Assembly: GCA_025966175.1 (NCBI GenBank)
Contig: JAOPVN010000304.1
Coordinates: 1 to 6,854 of the forward strand
Source: Modestobacter sp.
GTDB lineage: Bacteria; Actinomycetota; Actinomycetes; Mycobacteriales; Geodermatophilaceae
DNA: 6,854 bases
Direction: 5' to 3'
The notes beneath the pieces were generated by a model, which saw only the letters and a program-made list of their open reading frames with translations, searched no databases and was not told the origin of the DNA. The position numbers and the translations under genes are program-made. Numbering within the stretch: the stretch's first letter is position 1; the number at the start of each line of letters is the position of its first letter. Below are positions 1-4,845 of this stretch, in pieces.

Positions 1-43
1 CAGTCAGCAACTGATCCACCCCGGACCCCCAGACAGCACGCAT

Positions 44-62
44 CCGCCGGTGTCGCCGGCGG
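44..62. other. Small inverted repeat upstream of chemoreceptor gene
   Basis: CCGCCGG (44-50) and CCGGCGG (56-62) form a perfect 7-bp stem with a 5-base loop. It lies 60 bases before the chemoreceptor start and has no T-tract after it. It could be the terminator of a gene to the left of the window or part of the receptor's 5' leader. In GC-rich DNA such short repeats also arise by chance. I see no convincing promoter in bases 1-106, and no flagellar-type sigma-28 motif. Confidence 0.25.
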
Positions 63-106
63 CTCTCGTCGTGCCTCAGTCACCCTTCGCCCACCTCGGG
101 CACCTC

Positions 107-113
107 AAAGGAG
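107..113 (+). promoter_or_regulatory. Ribosome binding site of chemoreceptor gene
   Basis: AAAGGAG lies 8 bases before the ATG at 122. This is the best Shine-Dalgarno match in the window and it decides the start. The open frame extends 24 codons further upstream to a GTG at 50, but that codon has no ribosome site and would add an unlikely N-terminal segment. Confidence 0.85.
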
Positions 114-121
114 CACCACTC

Positions 122-1774
122 ATGGCCACGAACGGCCGCACCACCGCGACCGACACGACGACGAGCAGGTCCCCGGGGCCCTCCCGGGCGCTGTGGGGTG
201 ACCGCGGCGTCAAGGTGAAGGTCCTGGCCGCCGTGGGGGTGGCCTCGCTGGTGGCTGTGGTCGTCGGTGTGCTGGGCCTGTCGGCGTTGGGCACCTCTTC
301 GCAGACCTCCACGAACATGTACGAGATCAGTGTGAAGAGCGTGGTGGCCACCGGTGACATGCGTGCCACGTACGCGAGCCTGCGGTTGAAGGCCCGCGAC
401 GCCGCCCTCACCCAGGACCCCGTTGCCGGGCAGCAGGTGCTGGACACCATGCCCGGCATCGCGACGGACTTCCGGGACGCCCAGGCGGCCTACGTCGCGG
501 CGGGGATGACCCCGGCCAAGCAGGCCCTCCTGGACGAGGCCATGGGTGCCTTCGAGCAGTGGCTCACGGTCGCGAACGAGCAGATGGCCCCGCTGGCGCT
601 GGCCAACGACTACGCCGGCTGGATGGCGGTCCAGGCCGCGACCGCGCAGCCGCTGGCGCAGACGACGCAGCAGAACATCGAGGAGCTCGCCGGTATGGCG
701 GCCAGTGAGGCGCAGGCGGCCGCCGCTGCGGGGACCAGCCAGTACCACTCGCAGCTGGCCACCTCGATCGTCATTCTGATCGTGGGCATCGTCGTCGCAC
801 TCGGACTCGGTTTCGTCGTGGCCAGCGGGATCGGCCGCGCGACGCGGAAGGTCCAGGACGTCGCCACCGCCCTGGCCGAGGGTGACCTGACCCGGACCAG
901 TGGACTGACCACCCGGGACGAGCTCGGCCAGATGGGCGCCTCCCTCGACTCGGCGGTCACCGGCCTGCGCACCGTCATGGCCTCCGTGGCGGCGTCGGCG
1001 GATGCGGTCGCGGCGTCCTCGGAGGAGCTGTCGGCGTCCTCGGCGCAGATCTCCGCCTCGGCGGAGGAGACCAGTGCGCAGTCCGGAGTGGTGTCCACGG
1101 CAGCGGAAGAGGTCAGCCGGAGCGTGGCCACGGTGGCCGCGGGTGCCGAGCAGATGGGTGCCTCGATCCGGGAGATCAGCCAGAACGCGAACGAGGCGGC
1201 GCGGGTGGCCGCGGCTGCGGTGACCGAGGCCGAGGCGACCACGGCGACGATCACCCAGCTGGGCGCCTCGAGCCAGGAGATCGGTGCGGTGATCAAGACC
1301 ATCACCTCGATCGCGGAGCAGACGAACCTGCTGGCGCTCAACGCCACCATCGAGGCCGCTCGGGCCGGGGAGGCCGGCAAGGGCTTCGCCGTGGTCGCGA
1401 ACGAGGTGAAGGAGCTCGCCCAGGAGACGGCGCGGGCCACGGAGGACATCGCCCGCCGGGTCGAGGCGATCCAGGGCGACTCGGCGGGTGCGGTGTCGGC
1501 GATCGGCCGGATCAGCGAGGTGATCGGGAAGATCAACGACTTCCAGCTGACCATCGCCAGCGCGGTCGAGGAGCAGACCGCGACCACGAACGAGATGTCC
1601 CGGTCGGTCCAGGAGGCCGCCAGCGGGTCGACGGAGATCGCCTCCAACATCACCGGGGTCTCCACGGCCGCTGGCTCGACCACCCAGGCGCTGGGCCAGA
1701 CCCGGATCGCGGTGGAGGAGCTGTCCCGGATGGCCAGCGACCTGCGGGGGAGCATCGCCCGCTTCACCTACTGA
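122..1774 (+). CDS. mcp: Methyl-accepting chemotaxis protein (two-TM chemoreceptor)
   Basis: A 550-residue transmembrane chemoreceptor that would sense a ligand outside the membrane and control CheA through CheW at the cell pole. Visible in order: a Ser/Thr-rich cytoplasmic N-terminus (1-33); TM1 (about 34-56); a mostly helical, Ala/Gln-rich extracytoplasmic domain of about 155 residues (57-211), of four-helix-bundle type by size and pattern; TM2 (about 212-236); HAMP (about 237-290, with DELGQM); then a long coiled coil. The signalling hairpin tip is intact: EQTNLLALNATIEAARAGE at 399-417, followed by GKGFAVVANEVKELA. About 133 residues (19 heptads) follow the tip, which is compatible with the 36-heptad class. 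There is no E. coli-type C-terminal pentapeptide for CheR/CheB docking. No other chemotaxis gene is in the window, so it is an orphan receptor here. The family call is near certain; the ligand is unknown. It is followed by a strong hairpin and is probably transcribed alone. Confidence 0.96.
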   Translation: MATNGRTTATDTTTSRSPGPSRALWGDRGVKVKVLAAVGVASLVAVVVGVLGLSALGTSSQTSTNMYEISVKSVVATGDMRATYASLRLKARDAALTQDPVAGQQVLDTMPGIATDFRDAQAAYVAAGMTPAKQALLDEAMGAFEQWLTVANEQMAPLALANDYAGWMAVQAATAQPLAQTTQQNIEELAGMAASEAQAAAAAGTSQYHSQLATSIVILIVGIVVALGLGFVVASGIGRATRKVQDVATALAEGDLTRTSGLTTRDELGQMGASLDSAVTGLRTVMASVAASADAVAASSEELSASSAQISASAEETSAQSGVVSTAAEEVSRSVATVAAGAEQMGASIREISQNANEAARVAAAAVTEAEATTATITQLGASSQEIGAVIKTITSIAEQTNLLALNATIEAARAGEAGKGFAVVANEVKELAQETARATEDIARRVEAIQGDSAGAVSAIGRISEVIGKINDFQLTIASAVEEQTATTNEMSRSVQEAASGSTEIASNITGVSTAAGSTTQALGQTRIAVEELSRMASDLRGSIARFTY

Positions 1775-1792
1775 CGTCCCACCCCGCAGGCA

Positions 1793-1843
1793 CGTGCAGC
1801 CGTTCCCCGATCGCCTCTCCGGTGCTCGGGGAACGGCTGCACG
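1793..1843 (+). terminator. Perfect 18-bp inverted repeat, probable terminator
   Basis: CGTGCAGCCGTTCCCCGA (1793-1810) is exactly complementary to TCGGGGAACGGCTGCACG (1826-1843), with a 15-base loop (1811-1825). It begins 19 bases after the chemoreceptor stop, the usual place for a factor-independent terminator. It has no U-tract, which is common in actinobacteria. It could also end transcripts from the other strand, but no - strand gene is evident here. Because its right arm reaches into the spacer and -35 region of the following promoter, it might instead or also be a protein-binding operator. Confidence 0.75.
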
Positions 1844-1846
1844 CCC

Positions 1847-1852
1847 TAGGTT
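1847..1852 (+). promoter_or_regulatory. -10 element of a probable leaderless glxK promoter
   Basis: TAGGTT fits the actinobacterial -10 consensus TANNNT and ends 6 bases before the A of the ATG at 1859. That is the expected distance to a transcription start, so the mRNA would begin at the start codon itself. No Shine-Dalgarno sequence precedes the ATG, which agrees. The -35 region (about 1823-1829) does not resemble TTGACA and falls inside the hairpin at 1793-1843. Confidence 0.6.
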
Positions 1853-1858
1853 CGCTGC

Positions 1859-2980
1859 ATGGGAACCGTCGCGGACCGGCAGCTGCGGGTGGTCATCGCG
1901 CCGGACTCGTTCAAGGGCACGCTCGGCGCGGCCGATGCCGCCGACGCGCTGGCGGCGGGCTGGCGGTCCGAACGCCCGGACGACGAGCTGCTCACCGTCC
2001 CGCTCGCCGACGGCGGAGAGGGGACGCTGGACGCCCTCGGCCACGACCTCCCCGACAGCTGCTGGCGCAGCGAGCCGGTGACCGGACCCGACGGCCGCCC
2101 GGTGGACGCCGCGTGGCTGCTGCTCCCCGACGGGACCGCGGTGGTCGAGATGGCCCGCGCCGCCGGGCTGCCGCTGCTCGTCCGTCCGGACGCGCTGGGC
2201 GCCACCACCCGCGGGCTCGGCGAGCTGCTGGCCGCCGTCGTCGCCGACCCCGCCGTCACCCGGGTGATGCTGACCCTGGGCGGCTCGGCCACCACCGACG
2301 GTGGCACCGGCGCGCTGGCCGCCCTCGGTGCCAGGTTCCTCGACGCCGACGGCGCCGACCTGGCGCCGGGTGGCGGAGCGCTGTCCCGGCTGGACCGGAT
2401 CGACCTGACCGGCCTCACCCCACCGCCGCGCGGGGGTGTGCAGTGCCTGGTCGACGTCACCGCGCCGCTGCTGGGCCCGCTGGGGGCCGCCGGGCAGTTC
2501 GGCCCGCAGAAGGGCGCCTCGCCCGACCAGGTCGTCGAGCTGGACGCCGCGCTCGCCCGGCTGGCCGACCTGCTCGGAGGCGACCGGGACGCACCGGGGG
2601 CGGGAGCCGCGGGCGGGACGGCATACGGGTTCGCGGCCTGCTGGGGGGCGGAGTTCGTCAGCGGGGCCGGCGCCGTCGCCGCCGCGGCCGGCCTGGACGA
2701 CGCCCTGCGCGGTGCCGCCCTGGTCGTCACCGGGGAAGGCCAGTTCGACGCCCAGTCACTGCGCGGGAAGGTGGTCGGCGACCTGGTGGACCGGGCCCGG
2801 GCGGCTGCGGTGCCGGTGGCCGTCGTCGCCGGCCGGGTGGACGCCGAGAACCTGCCGGTGGCCCGCGCGCTGTCGCTCACCGAGCTGGCCGGATCGGTGG
2901 AGGAGGCGATGACCGACCCCGCCCGCTGGCTCACCGAGGCGGGGGTGCAGCTCGCCCGGGAACAGTCCGTCACACTCTGA
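1859..2980 (+). CDS. glxK: Glycerate kinase, class I (GlxK/GarK family)
   Basis: A 373-residue cytoplasmic enzyme predicted to phosphorylate D-glycerate with ATP. Class I enzymes of this family usually give 2-phosphoglycerate, feeding glycerate from glyoxylate, serine or sugar-acid breakdown into lower glycolysis. Family signatures are present in order: APDSFKGTL (14-22), LADGGEGT (49-56), GGSATTDGG (141-149; many relatives have N where the second T is), FGPQKGAS in the middle, and TGEGQFDAQSLRGK near 291-304 (relatives usually have GEGR). Length is normal and no frameshift is seen. The ATG start at 1859 is supported by the N-terminal motif beginning at residue 11 and by the -10 element spaced for leaderless transcription. 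No glyoxylate carboligase or tartronate-semialdehyde reductase gene is nearby, so the pathway context is not shown. It probably forms its own unit, since 144 bases separate it from the next start. Confidence 0.95.
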   Translation: MGTVADRQLRVVIAPDSFKGTLGAADAADALAAGWRSERPDDELLTVPLADGGEGTLDALGHDLPDSCWRSEPVTGPDGRPVDAAWLLLPDGTAVVEMARAAGLPLLVRPDALGATTRGLGELLAAVVADPAVTRVMLTLGGSATTDGGTGALAALGARFLDADGADLAPGGGALSRLDRIDLTGLTPPPRGGVQCLVDVTAPLLGPLGAAGQFGPQKGASPDQVVELDAALARLADLLGGDRDAPGAGAAGGTAYGFAACWGAEFVSGAGAVAAAAGLDDALRGAALVVTGEGQFDAQSLRGKVVGDLVDRARAAAVPVAVVAGRVDAENLPVARALSLTELAGSVEEAMTDPARWLTEAGVQLAREQSVTL

Positions 2981-3083
2981 CCTTGGCGGCTGTGGTTCCG
3001 AGCCGTCCCGAAACATGTGTACGAGCGCCCGCGCGGGGCATCCCCTGCGTGGTGCGTCCAGCCCACCAGCGCCGGCCGGTCGG

Positions 3084-3096
3084 GTCCGTACCGGAC
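3084..3096. other. Short dyad in the leader before the kinase gene
   Basis: GTCCG (3084-3088) and CGGAC (3092-3096) are perfect inverted 5-bp arms around TAC, 29 bases before the kinase start. The rest of the 144-base gap (2981-3124) has no convincing promoter or terminator by eye. The dyad could be an operator half-site pair or chance in GC-rich DNA. Confidence 0.2.
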
Positions 3097-3109
3097 GAGC
3101 AGGCAGGAC

Positions 3110-3115
3110 GAGGGG
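3110..3115 (+). promoter_or_regulatory. Ribosome binding site of kinase gene
   Basis: GAGGGG lies 9 bases before GTG 3125 and 12 before a second GTG at 3128. It favours these starts over the in-frame GTG at 3017, which has no ribosome site and would add 36 Arg/Ser/Pro-rich residues before the kinase domain. Confidence 0.65.
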
Positions 3116-3124
3116 ACGGCGCAC

Positions 3125-4750
3125 GTGGTGGAGCCCGGGAGGAAGACCCTCGGGGACCGCTACGACCTGCAGGCCCTGCTGGCCGTCGGCGGCATGGGGC
3201 AGGTCTGGCGTGCCCACGACAAGCTCCTCGGCCGCTCCGTCGCGGTCAAGGTGCTGCGCAGCGAGTACACCGGTGACGCGCTCTTCCTGGCCCGGTTCCG
3301 CGCCGAGGCCCAGCACGCCGCAGCTCTGAGCCACCCCAACATCGCTGCCGTCTACGACTACGGCGAGGAGCCGGCGATCGACGGCTCCGGGGAGCACCTG
3401 GCCTACCTGGTCATGGAGCTCGTCGAGGGAGAGTCGCTCTCCGTCACCCTCGCCCGGGTCGGCTCGCTGACGCCGGACCGGACCGTCGACGTCCTCCGGC
3501 AGACCGCCTCCGCCCTGGCGGCGGCGCACGAGGCCGGTGTCGTCCATCGGGACGTCAAGCCCGGCAACGTGCTGCTCCGCGGGGACGGCACGGTGAAGAT
3601 CACCGACTTCGGGATCGCCTGGTCGGCCGGCAGCGTGCCGCTCACCCAGACCGGGCAGGTCGTCGGCACCGCCTCCTACCTCTCCCCGGAGCAGGCTGCC
3701 GGCGCGCACGCGACCGCGGCCAGCGACGTCTACGCGCTCGGCATGGTGGGTTACGAGTGCCTCGCCGGACACCGCGCCTTCGACGGCGACAACTCGGTGA
3801 CGATCGCGCTGCGGCACCTGCGCGACCAGCCCGAGCCGCTGCCGGAGGAGCTGCCGGCCGGCGTCCGCACCCTCATCGAGCGCGCCACGGTGAAGGACCC
3901 TGCGCAGCGCTACCCCGACGGGGCCGCGTTCGTCGAGGCGATCGACGACCTGCAGGCCGGGCGCCAGCTTCCGCCGGTGCAGCGCACCGACACCCAGAGC
4001 TTCTGGCTGCTGCCGGACGCCGCCGCGCTCGCCGGGGCCTCTCCCGCGACCGATCCGGGGCCGCCGGACACGCGCGCGGAGGGCCGCCTGGGCCGGCTGC
4101 TCGTGCCGCTGGCGGCGCTCCTGGTCGGGGCCGGCCTGGCCGCGCTCGTGCTCCAGGCGGTCACCCCGACCATTCCGGAGACGACGGCCGCCACCGCCCT
4201 GGTGACCGGCACGGCGAGCGCGACCCCCGATGCGCTCGTGCTGGCGCGGGCGGACTACGTGGGGCGCCCGGTCGACTCGGTGCGCGCCCAGCTGGAGGCG
4301 ATGGGCCTGCAGGTGCAGCTCGCGGGGGTCGAGACCGACGCCGCCGACCCCGACACCGTGGTCGACGTCGCCCCGCTGTCGGTCCGGCTGCAGGCCGGGC
4401 AGACGGTCCTGGTCAGCTACGCGGTGGCAGCTCAGACCAGGAGCCGCTCGGGGAGCTCCCACGCCCCGGGGGAGGCGGTCGTGCAGGCGCCCGTCGCCGC
4501 GACGTCGTCGCCCACGTCCAGGCCCACCCCGACCCCCACCGCGACGCCCACGCCCACGCCCAGAGCCAGACCCACACCCACGCCGACGATCATTGCGACG
4601 CCGACGACCAGCTCGGCCAGCGATACCGCAGGTGACGGCGGTGACTCCGGGGACGACGGCGGTGGCTCCGGGGACGGTGGTTCCGGAACGGGGACGAGCG
4701 CCCCGACGAGCACGACCCCGGCCACTCCGACGACCCCGACGCAGGGCTGA
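3125..4750 (+). CDS. Membrane Ser/Thr protein kinase with one PASTA repeat (PknB-like)
   Basis: A 541-residue Hanks-type kinase predicted to phosphorylate Ser/Thr of cytoplasmic proteins in response to an extracytoplasmic signal. The kinase domain (about 13-276) has a glycine-rich loop AVGGMGQV (20-27), ATP-anchoring K42, catalytic HRDVKPGN (141-148, base D143), DFG (161-163), activation-loop threonines T174, T176 and T182, and SPE (187-189) in place of APE. A juxtamembrane linker leads to one TM helix (about 325-343). Outside lie a single PASTA-like repeat (about 372-436; the family binds peptidoglycan fragments or lipid II) and a low-complexity tail: Pro/Thr repeats (about 463-495), then Gly/Asp/Ser (about 500-523), then Thr/Pro. 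PknB-type kinases usually carry several PASTA repeats, and the usual ftsW/pbp/pstP neighbours are absent, so this is probably an accessory kinase and not the core division kinase. The loop's first glycine is Ala (A20). A phosphatase gene follows 95 bases downstream. Confidence 0.93.
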   Translation: MVEPGRKTLGDRYDLQALLAVGGMGQVWRAHDKLLGRSVAVKVLRSEYTGDALFLARFRAEAQHAAALSHPNIAAVYDYGEEPAIDGSGEHLAYLVMELVEGESLSVTLARVGSLTPDRTVDVLRQTASALAAAHEAGVVHRDVKPGNVLLRGDGTVKITDFGIAWSAGSVPLTQTGQVVGTASYLSPEQAAGAHATAASDVYALGMVGYECLAGHRAFDGDNSVTIALRHLRDQPEPLPEELPAGVRTLIERATVKDPAQRYPDGAAFVEAIDDLQAGRQLPPVQRTDTQSFWLLPDAAALAGASPATDPGPPDTRAEGRLGRLLVPLAALLVGAGLAALVLQAVTPTIPETTAATALVTGTASATPDALVLARADYVGRPVDSVRAQLEAMGLQVQLAGVETDAADPDTVVDVAPLSVRLQAGQTVLVSYAVAAQTRSRSGSSHAPGEAVVQAPVAATSSPTSRPTPTPTATPTPTPRARPTPTPTIIATPTTSSASDTAGDGGDSGDDGGGSGDGGSGTGTSAPTSTTPATPTTPTQG

Positions 4751-4765
4751 CCGCGACGAGCGTCG

Positions 4766-4782
4766 CCGGCGCCTCGCGCCGG
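4766..4782 (+). terminator. Hairpin after kinase gene, possible terminator
   Basis: CCGGCGC (4766-4772) and GCGCCGG (4776-4782) form a perfect 7-bp stem with a CTC loop, starting 15 bases after the kinase stop. There is no U-tract. If it terminates, the kinase and phosphatase are separate units; the short stem makes partial readthrough plausible. Confidence 0.45.
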
Positions 4783-4788
4783 TATGTT
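4783..4788 (+). promoter_or_regulatory. Possible -10 element for phosphatase gene
   Basis: TATGTT fits TANNNT and directly abuts the hairpin at 4766-4782. It would start transcription near 4795, giving a leader of about 50 bases before the GTG at 4846. No good -35 hexamer is seen; the region that would hold it is the hairpin and the bases before it. Confidence 0.35.
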
Positions 4789-4845
4789 CACCCCGGACAG
4801 GCCTGTCGCGACGAGGCGGTGGGGCCGCAGGGTTCGTGAGGGGCC

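Noticed and set aside
80..2044. 654-codon open frame on the - strand
   Set aside because: It lies opposite the chemoreceptor, is Arg/Gly/His-rich with no domain, and is the expected antisense shadow in GC-rich coding DNA.
3017..3124. 36-codon N-terminal extension of the kinase from GTG 3017
   Set aside because: No ribosome site there, while GAGGGG precedes GTG 3125, and the residues are not kinase-like.
1822..3276. 484-codon + strand frame overlapping glycerate kinase
   Set aside because: Arg/Pro/Gly-rich shadow in another frame; it would span the glycerate kinase stop, the intergenic gap and the kinase start.
2756..4462. 568-codon open frame on the - strand
   Set aside because: Opposite glycerate kinase and Ser/Thr kinase genes whose motifs are intact; no recognisable protein features.
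4500..4600. Periodic CCCAC units as a possible CRISPR or tandem repeat array
   Set aside because: Units are 6 bases or less, in frame and coding Pro/Thr; there are no spacers.
4752..4815. Nine-base direct repeat CGCGACGAG at 4752-4760 and 4807-4815
   Set aside because: Too short and GC-rich to separate from chance; no further copies were noticed nearby.
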